A stretch of DNA of 35,954 bases from Muribaculaceae bacterium (GCA_017454355.1 JAFTDD010000074.1:1-35954); one strand, 5' to 3'. Counted from the first letter of the stretch, positions 6,734-14,105 are shown. The notes: generated by a model not told the origin, from the letters alone. Numbers and translations: made by a program.

Positions 6734-8083
6734 ATGAATGAAACAGAGCAAAATAGAGCGACTCCGCCGTCGGGGTATCTTGGCGCGGAGGCAGTGACGG
6801 TGGAGACAACGTTTGACGAGGTCACCGAGGTGCACACGTCGGCCTATTTTACCGTGTGGCGCGCGCGTCGTTATGGCCGCTGGTGGGCCCTCAAGGGATT
6901 AAATGATGAGTATGCCGACAGTGCATTGCACCGTCGGATGCTGCGCAAGGAGTTTGAGGTGCTGATGCAGATGCAGCACGCGGGTGTGGTGCAGGCCTAC
7001 GGCATGGAAACGGTGGGGGAGTGTGGCGCCTGCATTGTGATGGAATGGGTGGACGGCGTGACGCTCGACCGCTGGATAGAGGGCGAGCCGGAGAGCGCTG
7101 CACGAGTGGACGTGCTCGATAAGTTGCTGGACGCGGTGGCATACGTGCACCGCACCGGTGTGGTTCACCGCGACCTCAAGCCCACCAACGTGATGGTGAC
7201 CGGCGGCGGCAGCGGCGTGAAACTCATTGACTTCAGCCTGGCCGACGGCGGAGCCTACGCGATGCTCAAGCAAGCCGGCGGCACTGCCGGCTATATCGCT
7301 CCGGAGCAACTTGAGGGCGGCGCGCCAGATGTTCGCAACGACGTCTATTCGCTGGGCCGCATCATTGAGGAGATGAGGCTGGGCGGAGCGTATAGCGGCA
7401 TTGTCAAGCGGTGCCTGACGCCTCAGGCTGGGCGGTATGCCACGGTGGACGAACTGCGGCGGACTGTGGCTGCTGCCGGAAAACGCCAGTGGCTGAGGAC
7501 GGCGTTTCTTGCGGTGGCTGTGGCGCTGCTTGCCGGCGGAGCGTGGTTACTGTCGCCCGGCGAGGGCGGACACGAGGTGGCCGCACACCGGACGGAGACT
7601 GTCGACACCTTGATTGAGCCGGCGGTTGAGCCTGTTGTTGGGCAGACGGTTGTGCCTGTTGTTGGGCAGACGGTTGAGCGACAGATAGATCCCACGGCCG
7701 ACCAACCTGATAAATCCCGTACTCCCACCGCTGAAAGGGCAGATGGAGGCCAAGCGGCACGCGGCAAGGCTATCGCCGATTGCATCGCCTTGATGGATTC
7801 TATCGCAAAACAGTTTTGCTTTGAAACCAAGTTGCGGGAAATCACAGATACTCCGACAGGGGACCGCTTGAACGACAATGGTCGCGCGATAGACTTATTT
7901 GACGAGGCAACGAAGCAACTCCGAGTGTCCAACGCACAATATCTGGAAGGCTTGAAAGGCAAATTGAGCGATGATGATTACGCGCAAGTGTCGGCTGCGT
8001 TGCAGGCACACTATTCCGAGATTGTCGGCGGTTGGGCAACTGCGGCCACTGCTGCCATTAACCACTTTAGCGCCATCGAGTGA
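6734..8083 (+). CDS. Membrane Ser/Thr protein kinase with periplasmic C-terminal region
   Basis: A 449-aa Hanks-type kinase. The glycine loop is degenerate, but K54 (WALKGL), the catalytic loop HRDLKPTN (145-152), the metal-binding D167 (in DFS rather than DFG) and APE (189-191) are present, so activity is likely. The kinase domain (about 25-245) is followed by one membrane helix (254-273) and a C-terminal region of about 175 aa expected outside the cytoplasm. The linker contains two copies of an 8-residue unit (PVVGQTVV/E) from a 24-bp DNA tandem repeat. Next to it is a stretch encoded by a 31-bp module shared with the hisS leader. An in-frame ATG at 6659 lies in a repeat and is rejected. 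The partner gene follows 56 bp downstream. Confidence 0.88.
   Translation: MNETEQNRATPPSGYLGAEAVTVETTFDEVTEVHTSAYFTVWRARRYGRWWALKGLNDEYADSALHRRMLRKEFEVLMQMQHAGVVQAYGMETVGECGACIVMEWVDGVTLDRWIEGEPESAARVDVLDKLLDAVAYVHRTGVVHRDLKPTNVMVTGGGSGVKLIDFSLADGGAYAMLKQAGGTAGYIAPEQLEGGAPDVRNDVYSLGRIIEEMRLGGAYSGIVKRCLTPQAGRYATVDELRRTVAAAGKRQWLRTAFLAVAVALLAGGAWLLSPGEGGHEVAAHRTETVDTLIEPAVEPVVGQTVVPVVGQTVERQIDPTADQPDKSRTPTAERADGGQAARGKAIADCIALMDSIAKQFCFETKLREITDTPTGDRLNDNGRAIDLFDEATKQLRVSNAQYLEGLKGKLSDDDYAQVSAALQAHYSEIVGGWATAATAAINHFSAIE
7564..7594 (+). repeat. 31-bp intergenic module captured inside the kinase gene
   Basis: Matches 5503-5533 in the hisS leader with two mismatches (core GAGGTGGCCGCACACCG). In the kinase it is translated in frame as part of the juxtamembrane linker, around [10 protein letters not shown] 24-bp tandem duplication follows at 7631-7678. 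Confidence 0.8.
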
Positions 8084-8139
8084 CGGGATTTAATGGAGTT
8101 GTGATAATTCCCGAATAATGTTTTACATTCTAAATTCAC

Positions 8140-8712
8140 GTGAGAAATGCTATTTGTGAGATGGAAGAGAGTGCTATAGCGACGTTGCGGCTCGATATCG
8201 AGCGGATGGTGGGGCGGCCGATGCGTTCGCCCAAGGATTTTGACTTGTTGGCCGAGTTGATTTACCGTCGGCTGCACGAGGTGATGTCATCGATGACGTT
8301 GAAGCGGCTGTGGGGCTACCTGACTCCCGTCAAGCCGCGCGAGAGCACGCTGACGGTGTTGGCTCGCTTCTTGGGTTACGCCGACTGGCAGGCGTACCTG
8401 CACCGCACGGGTGAGCCTGAGAGCGGCCACATCCTGGGGCGGTGGCTTGATGTGACGACGCTCGAGGCCGGCGCGACGGTGCGGCTGACGTGGCTGCCGG
8501 ACCGCGTGTGTGACGTGCGCTACGACGGCGACTGCCGCTTCACTGTTGTGGACAGCCGTGCCATACGCCTCAAGCCGGGCGACACCTTCGGTTGTATGGC
8601 CATGATTGAGGGCGAGCCGCTCTACCTGCACGACCTGCGGCAGGCCGGCAGCCACGAGCCGACGGCCTACGTGTGCGGCAACCGCGGCGGCATCCGCTTC
8701 GAGCGCCTTTAG
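8140..8712 (+). CDS. Bacteroidetes-specific protein paired with the kinase
   Basis: A 190-aa cytoplasmic protein (183 aa if the Met at 8161 is used). I recognise the N-terminal pattern SPKDFDLLAELIYRR...TLKRLWGY...STLTVLARFLGY..W (about residues 30-85) from a family found widely in Bacteroidetes. It looks like a small helical, possibly DNA- or protein-binding domain. The C-terminal half (about 95-190) is predicted beta-rich and contains DGDCRFTVVDSRAIRLKPGD, reminiscent of a small barrel. No enzymatic motif is visible. Its position 56 bp after the kinase, on the same strand, suggests it is a substrate or output of the kinase; that is inference from context. It overlaps the 3' end of the WG pseudogene by 4 bp. 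Confidence 0.7.
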   Translation: MRNAICEMEESAIATLRLDIERMVGRPMRSPKDFDLLAELIYRRLHEVMSSMTLKRLWGYLTPVKPRESTLTVLARFLGYADWQAYLHRTGEPESGHILGRWLDVTTLEAGATVRLTWLPDRVCDVRYDGDCRFTVVDSRAIRLKPGDTFGCMAMIEGEPLYLHDLRQAGSHEPTAYVCGNRGGIRFERL

Positions 8713-9118
8713 GTAATTTGAACTACCATATAGCCATCAGCAGAAGCAGGAAAGATTCTGTCAAATTTTGGCTTAACGATAATCTGTCCTTTAATGTCTA
8801 CAACTCCGGCATTGTTGTTGTCGTCAATAATTGTTGCGAACCCATTTCTAAATGGTTGGGCAGCTTTAATCTTATCCAACTCCTTGACGACAACACCGTC
8901 GCTGTTGATTATTGTTACAGGCTCACCCTTTTTTTGTGACAAGTGACACACCGTTTTGAAAATATGTCACATCAACATAGGATTTGGAGTTTAGTGGTTT
9001 TGAGATGTCCTTGACATCGAAGTATTCATACCCATCTCCGTTGTCTCGTTGGGCACTGAAGCGACAACCAGTTCGTAGTTGTTGAACGCATCATCGTCAT
9101 CTGCACACTTCGGAAGAC
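8709..9118 (-). pseudogene. WG-repeat protein remnant (two frameshifts, 5' truncated)
   Basis: Translating the minus strand across frames reconstructs a WG-repeat-like C-terminus. One frame gives ELVVASVPN (about 9050-9090); a second gives YEYFDVKDISKPLNSKSY...GVSLVTKK (about 8930-9040); a third gives GEPVTIINSDGVVV...GVVDIKGQIIVKPKFDRIF (8709-8928). One shift lies near 9040-9055. The other is at a run of seven A residues (8929-8935), where one extra A leads to TGA. The 5' part is absent, and the remnant begins right after the stop codon of the BspA-like gene. The 80-codon ORF at its end has only a GTG start and should not be taken as an intact gene. Confidence 0.75.
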
Positions 9119-9119
9119 C

Positions 9120-10409
9120 CTACTCCGGAAGGTCTTCACGAGCAACGGTGGCGGCACGGGACAGGATGACTATAAGCACGGCGTTCACATCGCCCACATC
9201 GACGTTGCCGTCGCCGTTCACGTCGTACACGTTGCCGCCACCCGCCAGAATATCGGCGAGCACAGCGTTCACGTCGCCCACATCAAGCGCGTTGTCACCG
9301 TTCACGTCGGGAAACTCTGGGTCAACCCCGTCACGGATATCGTCAAGGATAAAAGCGAAATCTCTCCACTGTGCTGCGGTGCGATACATCTCCGCCGTCC
9401 CCACAGGCACATGCAGCCGACACGTCCATTCCGACACACCACTAAATACACCTCCTCCCATCGCCAACTTCGTGACATCTTTTATCTTCGAATAGATATC
9501 GGTCAAACCAGTGCAGCCACCGAACGCATAGTATTCGATTCCAGTGACCGAGTTGGGTATGGTCACGCTCGTCAAGCCACTGCAATTCCAGAACGCTTCG
9601 CCGCCGATTGAGGTGACCGAGTTGGGGATGGTCACGTTCGTCAAGTTCGACATGCCTTTGCACAAACAACGGGCCACATACTCCAACTCATTGCCTATGA
9701 TGAGGGTATTTATTGAAGTTCCGCTAAATGGTGGAAATCGACTATTGAGATTGACGCAACGCGCATTCCACGTCAAGGTTGTCAAGTTGCTGCAGCCATC
9801 GAACACATGGTTGCCGAATGAGGTGACCGAGTTGGGGATGGTCATGCTCGTCAAGCCGCTGCAATTATAGAATGCCTGGTCGCCGATTGAGGTAACCGAG
9901 TCGGGGATATTCATGCTCGTCAAGCCACTGCAACCATAGAACGTAAACCCGCTGATTGAGGTGACCGAGTTGGGGATGCTTATGCTCGTCAGACCATAGC
10001 AGTAACTGAACGCTTCGTAACCGATTGAGGAGACCGAATTGCCGATGGTCACGCTCGTCAAGCCAGTGCAACCCTCGAACGCTCGGTATTCGATTGATGT
10101 GACAGAGTCGGGGATGGTCACACTCGTCAAACTGGTGCAACCCCAGAACGCTTCTTCGCCAATTGAGGTGACAGTGTATGTCGTGCCGTCATAGTAGACA
10201 GAAGGGGGTATGGTCAGTGCAATGGTAATATCACCGCCGAGAGCGGTGTAGCTAGGGTCTCTGTTTTGCTCATACGTCACCGTGACCGAAGTGTCGTTGT
10301 TTCGATTGTAGCACAGGCCGCCGACCTTGAAGTCGTAGGCCGCGGCGGTCACCGGCAGCATCGCCGCCAGCAACAATACAAATTTTTTAATAAGCTGTCT
10401 CATGATCAA
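9120..10409 (-). CDS. BspA-like LRR surface protein with dockerin-like C-terminus
   Basis: A 429-aa secreted protein. A signal peptide (residues 1-24, ending PVTAAA) is followed by about nine LRR_5/BspA-type repeats between about 80 and 340. The unit is 23 residues (consensus SGLTSVTIPNSVTSIGxxAF), seen in the DNA as a 69-bp imperfect repeat. The C-terminus has two dockerin-like calcium loops, DVNGDNALDVGD (368-379) and DVNGDGNVDVGD (396-407). BspA-type proteins mediate adhesion or coaggregation. In gut Bacteroidales the dockerin-like pair occurs on many secreted proteins without known cohesins. There is no type IX sorting domain. Start may be Met1 or Met3. Confidence 0.85.
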   Translation of the reverse strand: MIMRQLIKKFVLLLAAMLPVTAAAYDFKVGGLCYNRNNDTSVTVTYEQNRDPSYTALGGDITIALTIPPSVYYDGTTYTVTSIGEEAFWGCTSLTSVTIPDSVTSIEYRAFEGCTGLTSVTIGNSVSSIGYEAFSYCYGLTSISIPNSVTSISGFTFYGCSGLTSMNIPDSVTSIGDQAFYNCSGLTSMTIPNSVTSFGNHVFDGCSNLTTLTWNARCVNLNSRFPPFSGTSINTLIIGNELEYVARCLCKGMSNLTNVTIPNSVTSIGGEAFWNCSGLTSVTIPNSVTGIEYYAFGGCTGLTDIYSKIKDVTKLAMGGGVFSGVSEWTCRLHVPVGTAEMYRTAAQWRDFAFILDDIRDGVDPEFPDVNGDNALDVGDVNAVLADILAGGGNVYDVNGDGNVDVGDVNAVLIVILSRAATVAREDLPE

Positions 10410-10707
10410 TTATAATTTTTTACAAGATAAAATCCGTTTAAGAAGCAAAATATCAATACCGTGAAAAAGTAGTTACCAAGCCCGGGCCGTGAATGCGGCA
10501 TTTATTTTGGCACTCAAATTTCTTAAGTATAAATAATTGAATCTTAACAAAGTATATTGTTATAGGTGTAGGGGCAGAATTTATTCTGCCCGTTTGCCGC
10601 AGCTGCGGGCAGAATAAATTCTGCCCCTACAAGCCGGTTTAATAGCAAATTAGATGCTTTAGAAACTTTGATTTTGCATTAAACCGAGTTCCTATGTCAG
10701 ACAAGAG
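10410..10707. repeat. MITE-like element with an internal perfect hairpin
   Basis: No gene. An element bounded by imperfect terminal inverted repeats related to TTCAAGTTTCTAAAGTA lies at about 10513-10671. Inside it, 10568-10592 and 10606-10630 are perfect 25-bp inverted arms of the GTAGGGGCAGAATTTATTC family around a 13-nt loop. The rest is AT-rich DNA without recognisable signals. Confidence 0.75.
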
Positions 10708-11760
10708 TTATGGTATTTGAACCATTTTTTTCACGATAGGCCCAAACTTGTGTTTGCCCTTGCCGCAGATGATATTAATGTTGTAATTGCCTTTTATTAC
10801 TTGATTGGCATCAACACATGGAGGATTGGCAATCTGCAATTTTCCATAATTGATGCCGCTCATGTTATAGAGTTTGAAACAAATTGCTCTGATAGTGTTC
10901 TGCAACTGCGACGCGAGCGAACTGTTAAAAGGAGCAGGCACATCCATCAGACGATTTGCCCAAGCGGGGATGAGTGATAAATTCCATAAGTTGGTGAAGA
11001 AACCAGGATCGGTGGCCTGCCCCCAGACGTGTGAGATATTATAGCCAACAAGTTGAGCGGCCTTGCCAGACACTTCATATCCGGTATAGTTTTTTATAAC
11101 TTGGCGTGTAGCGTTGTTTCCGGCATAATCAGGCTTGACTAACGGATTGGTTGGCTTGGTTCCTCTCCAGCATCTTGCAGGAATGCTGGAATTAATACCG
11201 GCACTAAACAGCGCTTCCATCTCACTCTGACGAGCAGCAACAATTGCCTCGTCAAAGAATAAAGAAGATTCCACCGCTCGTTCAATGAAATCAGGCATGC
11301 TATAAGCCAGGATCATATTTGCATCGTATGGAGCGACCAGACTTTTGCTCAGCGTAGAAGTCAGTCTATCCGCCACTTTGCTGATGGCCGTGCCGTTTCC
11401 AACAAACAAAGAGACACAAGACTTCAAGAACTCAACAAATCTTCTCAAGGCAGTCATGATATCGTTGTTGGAGTCTGCCTCTCCACGAATCTCGCCTAGA
11501 GCATCAAGGTACAATTCGCACACATAGATGGCATAGTTGATATAGCCGCGTTCAATCAAATCAACCACAACGCCCCAAAAGTTCCCCTTTAATGGTTGTA
11601 GTTTTTTTGCCAAGTCAGAAGATAGACTGCCTGAGTCCAGCGCGGATAGTAAGCGCTTAGCCAACAAACTGGAGAGGCGTGACCAATAAACATTGTGGCT
11701 GCTCACTCCATGCTTTATCAACCAGTCAAAAAACTCTTTTTGTAAAATGGTTTTTTCCAT
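10708..11760 (-). CDS. Orphan 350-aa protein of unknown function, possible HNH-like core
   Basis: I cannot assign a family. No signal peptide or membrane helix is visible; the N-terminal 200 residues look helical. The C-terminal third contains YNISHVWGQATDPGFFTNLW (240-259) followed by NLSLIPAWANRLMD (260-273). The spacing of H244, N260 and N269/R270 recalls an HNH/beta-beta-alpha nuclease core in which the last His is replaced by Asn. This is inference from pattern only. The gene stands alone between repeat-rich gaps, and its codon use looks more AT-rich than its neighbours, which suggests transfer. No promoter box is visible between its start and the terminator-like structure at 11836; transcription may come from the promoter at 12098-12129. 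Confidence 0.6.
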   Translation of the reverse strand: MEKTILQKEFFDWLIKHGVSSHNVYWSRLSSLLAKRLLSALDSGSLSSDLAKKLQPLKGNFWGVVVDLIERGYINYAIYVCELYLDALGEIRGEADSNNDIMTALRRFVEFLKSCVSLFVGNGTAISKVADRLTSTLSKSLVAPYDANMILAYSMPDFIERAVESSLFFDEAIVAARQSEMEALFSAGINSSIPARCWRGTKPTNPLVKPDYAGNNATRQVIKNYTGYEVSGKAAQLVGYNISHVWGQATDPGFFTNLWNLSLIPAWANRLMDVPAPFNSSLASQLQNTIRAICFKLYNMSGINYGKLQIANPPCVDANQVIKGNYNINIICGKGKHKFGPIVKKMVQIP

Positions 11761-11835
11761 GTAGCTGCATCTCTTTTTTGCCGCGGGTTCCCGGGTGGCG
11801 GCGGGTGGTACTGATGTTGGTTGTCACTGGCATGC

Positions 11836-12093
11836 AAAAAAAGCGTGGGAACCGTGCTTGTCGCTCGTCCCGCCGCTTAGAGGCCCTGGCTTGCCCATCG
11901 AAGTTGAACGAGCAACGCTGGAACCCACGTATGTTGTCCTCCCCCGGCACCCTCCATCAGGAGGGGTGGGGGGACATCACTACACTATGTGGGCATCCGC
12001 CGTTGCGTTGTCCCATAAACTTCGATTGTGAAACTGCCAGGTTTCTAAGTCGGCTGTGGAACAAAGCGCGTAGCAAACGCCTTTTTCTATGTC
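11836..12093 (-). ncRNA. Candidate structured RNA or long 5' leader ending in a terminator-like stem
   Basis: A consensus promoter (12098-12129) points into this segment. Read on the minus strand, 11843-11930 can fold into a stem with CGTGGG pairing CCCACG, and inside it GTTGCTCGT pairing ACGAGCGAC (one G-U). The 3' side is followed at once by seven U (11836-11842), as in an intrinsic terminator. Upstream parts (about 12005-12055) are complementary to the same 3' region through CTTAGA/TCTAAG, CCTGGC/GCCAGG, a 9-bp AATCGAAGT-type helix and GCAACG/CGTTGC, giving an alternative long-range pairing. It does not match any RNA family I know. It may be a small RNA, an attenuating leader of the 350-aa gene, or a palindromic mobile element. 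Confidence 0.45.
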
Positions 12094-12097
12094 GGCG

Positions 12098-12129
12098 CAA
12101 AGTTAAGAAGTATTTTTCATTTGTGCAAA
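12098..12129 (-). promoter_or_regulatory. Consensus Bacteroidetes promoter TTTG-N20-TAACTTTG
   Basis: On the minus strand TTTG (12126-12129) and TAACTTTG (12098-12105) are separated by exactly 20 bp, the expected -33/-7 geometry. No coding start lies within 330 bp downstream, which is why the segment below it is proposed as RNA or a long leader. Confidence 0.6.
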
Positions 12130-12388
12130 TTTTTTTTGATCTCCCGTGAATTTCCGTGAACAAGAAATTATTATACGGAGGTTCACGATAATTCATGGGA
12201 GATAGAATATTAACGATAGGAAAGCCAGGGTGTCTGAGCGGCGGGACGAACCCGCGGCGGTTGACGGTGCAAAGGTAGGCAAAGTTCGTGGCACTGGAGT
12301 GGTACATTATGGTACATTTGCCGATGGTTACATGTGGATTGGCAAGTTTTACGGTTTTTACGTGAGATTGTTATTGACGAGAAAACAC

Positions 12389-12442
12389 GGGGACGGTTCT
12401 TCTGTTTCAGCCGCTTCGCGGTGAAACAGAAGAACCGTCCCC
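12389..12442. repeat. GGGGACGGTTCTTCTGTTT hairpin, copy 3
   Basis: A near-perfect inverted repeat of the family seen at 6515-6569 and 6606-6658, with arms of about 21 bp and a GC-rich loop (CCGCTTCGCGG). It is isolated from genes on both sides. Confidence 0.88.
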
Positions 12443-12640
12443 ACCCGCTGAGACCAAGCGGCGAGCCTCCGCGAGGCTCTTGCATGGTCTTTAACATGAA
12501 ATCGGGTCTACGACCCGCCGGACGTCTCCGATGTCAACATTGCTCGGCATTGTGGAGAGGATTGTAATATGGCACACTGAACACAAGTTTTTGCAGGTGA
12601 CCATGAATTATCCATAAATTATAGACGGGATCACAGAATT

Positions 12641-13951
12641 CTATTGCTTGCTTAACAGAGCCGGAAGTGCGGAGATGGCATACAGCGGCAGGTCATGAAG
12701 AACACCATTGGTTTTCGGGTCATTTAGGCTTAGTCGCAGAGCCAGAGGCGGCTCATATCGCTTGATGTAGGTTGCCATGCTTTTGGCGCGCAGGTTAGTG
12801 CCCGACTTGACCTCAATCGGGATAGCGCGTTGTCCGTCGGTGAGCACAAAGTCCACTTCGGAAGTCGTTCCGGTCCAATAGTAGCAGGCCTCAAGGCCAT
12901 CGATGGCACTGAGTTGTTGTAAGACAAACTGTTCGGCGATAGCCCCTTTGAATTCCTCAAAGATGTTGATGTCATCAATCAGAGCGGCCGGTGCCAGACC
13001 GGAAAGAGTGGCGAGCAAGCCCACATCAACGATATAGCACTTGAAAATATCGAGATTACAGTAGGTGCGCAGTGGCACATCGGGCTTGGTGATGTTGTAA
13101 ACCATGCGTATCATGCCGGCATCGTGGAGCCATAGCAGCGCGTTCTCATACTCTCTTGCTCGGCTTCCCTCGCGCACTTTGCCGTAAATGAATTTTTTGT
13201 TCTCGCGTGCCAGTTGTGCCGGTAGGCTTCGCCAAATGAGACGGCACTTGTTGCCAAGTGAAGGGTCGTTGTCGCTGTGTTTAGAGAAGTCGTTCTCGTA
13301 ACTGGTGATGATGCGTTCGTGCTCTTGCCTGACGGAAGCGTGCCTGCTGGTGTTAATCCATTGTTGAACAGCTGCCGGCATCCCTCCAACGAGCAGATAA
13401 GTCTTTAGCAACTCAATCAATCGTTCTTGCAGGCCGTTGACGTCGGTGTTGCCTTGACTCAGGTATTGCGCTTCGCGTTCGTGTCCGGTGGCGGTGAGAA
13501 ATTCATTGAACGTCATCGGTTCCAAGCGCAAAAAGTCCACTTTGCCCACTGGATACGAGGTGCCGCGATGCAGGGCAACGCCCAGCAAGGAGCCGGCGCA
13601 GCAGATGGCGAACCCCGGTGCCTGTTCGGCAAAATATTTGAGCGAAGTTAATGCCCGCGGCACTTCTTGCACCTCGTCAAATATTATCAGAGTGGAATGT
13701 TCGTGGATTTCGGCGCCGGTGAGCAGTGACAGCCGGTCGATGATGCGTTGCGGCGTCAGGTCGCCATCAAAGATTGTGCGCAGTGATGGCATCTGTTCGA
13801 AATTCACGTAGCAGACGTTGTCAAATTCTTGGCGTCCGAACTCTTGTAGCAGCCATGTCTTGCCCACTTGTCGCGTTCCTTGCAGAATTAGCGGCAGTCG
13901 TCTCCCGGCAGTCTTCCACTGCCGCAACTTTCCCATCAGAAGTCGTTCCAT
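12641..13951 (-). CDS. AAA ATPase with C-terminal DUF4143
   Basis: A 436-aa protein of the AAA_14/DUF4143 family, very common in Bacteroidetes, of unknown role. Walker A is GTRQVGKT (25-32) and Walker B is LIIFDE (88-93). The C-terminal domain has a nuclease-like pattern, SEVDFVL followed by IPIEVKSG, with the acidic and Lys residues of a PD-(D/E)XK fold. The start is the ATG at 13951 (MERLLMGKLRQW); the 49-codon upstream extension is excluded because it translates the promoter and two palindromes. A promoter (13979-14010) and twin palindromes lie just upstream. It sits behind the toxin-antitoxin pair but probably has its own promoter. Confidence 0.88.
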   Translation of the reverse strand: MERLLMGKLRQWKTAGRRLPLILQGTRQVGKTWLLQEFGRQEFDNVCYVNFEQMPSLRTIFDGDLTPQRIIDRLSLLTGAEIHEHSTLIIFDEVQEVPRALTSLKYFAEQAPGFAICCAGSLLGVALHRGTSYPVGKVDFLRLEPMTFNEFLTATGHEREAQYLSQGNTDVNGLQERLIELLKTYLLVGGMPAAVQQWINTSRHASVRQEHERIITSYENDFSKHSDNDPSLGNKCRLIWRSLPAQLARENKKFIYGKVREGSRAREYENALLWLHDAGMIRMVYNITKPDVPLRTYCNLDIFKCYIVDVGLLATLSGLAPAALIDDINIFEEFKGAIAEQFVLQQLSAIDGLEACYYWTGTTSEVDFVLTDGQRAIPIEVKSGTNLRAKSMATYIKRYEPPLALRLSLNDPKTNGVLHDLPLYAISALPALLSKQ

Positions 13952-13978
13952 TAGAATTGAATGCTTGTAAGTGAAGTG

Positions 13979-14010
13979 CAAAGGTAGTGTTTCCTTGTGG
14001 ATTGTACAAG
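13979..14010 (-). promoter_or_regulatory. Promoter of the AAA ATPase gene
   Basis: CTTG (14007-14010) and TACCTTTG (13979-13986), read on the minus strand, have a 20-bp spacer and give a leader of about 22 nt before the ATG at 13951. The first palindrome starts 7 bp upstream of the -33 element. Confidence 0.65.
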
Positions 14011-14016
14011 AGAAAT

Positions 14017-14074
14017 CACATTTTTCCTTAGGAAAGATGTGATTTCTCGCACATTTTTCATAGGGAAAAATGTG
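14017..14074. promoter_or_regulatory. Twin 25-bp palindromes upstream of the ATPase promoter
   Basis: Two near-perfect palindromes of equal size and similar sequence lie at 14017-14041 (CACATTTTTCC...GATGTG) and 14050-14074 (CACATTTTTCA...AAATGTG), 33 bp apart centre to centre, about three helical turns. This spacing suits cooperative binding of a dimeric regulator, though they may also be a mobile repeat. They could serve as operators of the ATPase gene. Confidence 0.6.
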
Positions 14075-14105
14075 AATGTCCGGCGGGCTTTGTGGCATCT
14101 GGATG

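Larger units (their letters stand above)
11761..12640. repeat. 880-bp non-coding repeat region
   Basis: No credible gene; the 60-160 codon ORFs here cross palindromes on both strands. Contents in order: the candidate structured RNA (11836-12093, minus strand); 31-bp inverted copies at 11865-11895 and 12219-12249 (27/31 identical by eye); a CGTGAATT hairpin with 23-bp arms (12139-12161 and 12181-12203); a TACCTTTG box on the minus strand at 12270-12277 without a matching -33; the GGGGACGGTTC hairpin (12389-12442); and smaller palindromes such as CGGGTCTACGACCCG (about 12503-12517). Confidence 0.75.

Noticed and set aside
8709-8951. Intact 80-aa WG-repeat gene
   Set aside because: It starts at a GTG in mid-domain, and upstream frames continue the same protein, so it is part of a pseudogene.
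9540-10190. 69-bp DNA repeats as a non-coding tandem array
   Set aside because: They encode 23-residue LRR units in an open frame with signal peptide and C-terminal domain.
11679-12149. 156-codon plus-strand ORF in the 12-kb repeat region
   Set aside because: It crosses the 350-aa gene start, the terminator-like stem and several palindromes; the translation is low-complexity and unlike any protein I know.
11761-12640. tRNA or known housekeeping RNA in the long non-coding region
   Set aside because: No cloverleaf, no tmRNA or RNase P consensus could be found by eye; only the unassigned structured candidate remains.
13952-14098. 49-codon N-terminal extension of the AAA ATPase
   Set aside because: It translates the promoter and the twin palindromes; family similarity starts at the ATG at 13951.
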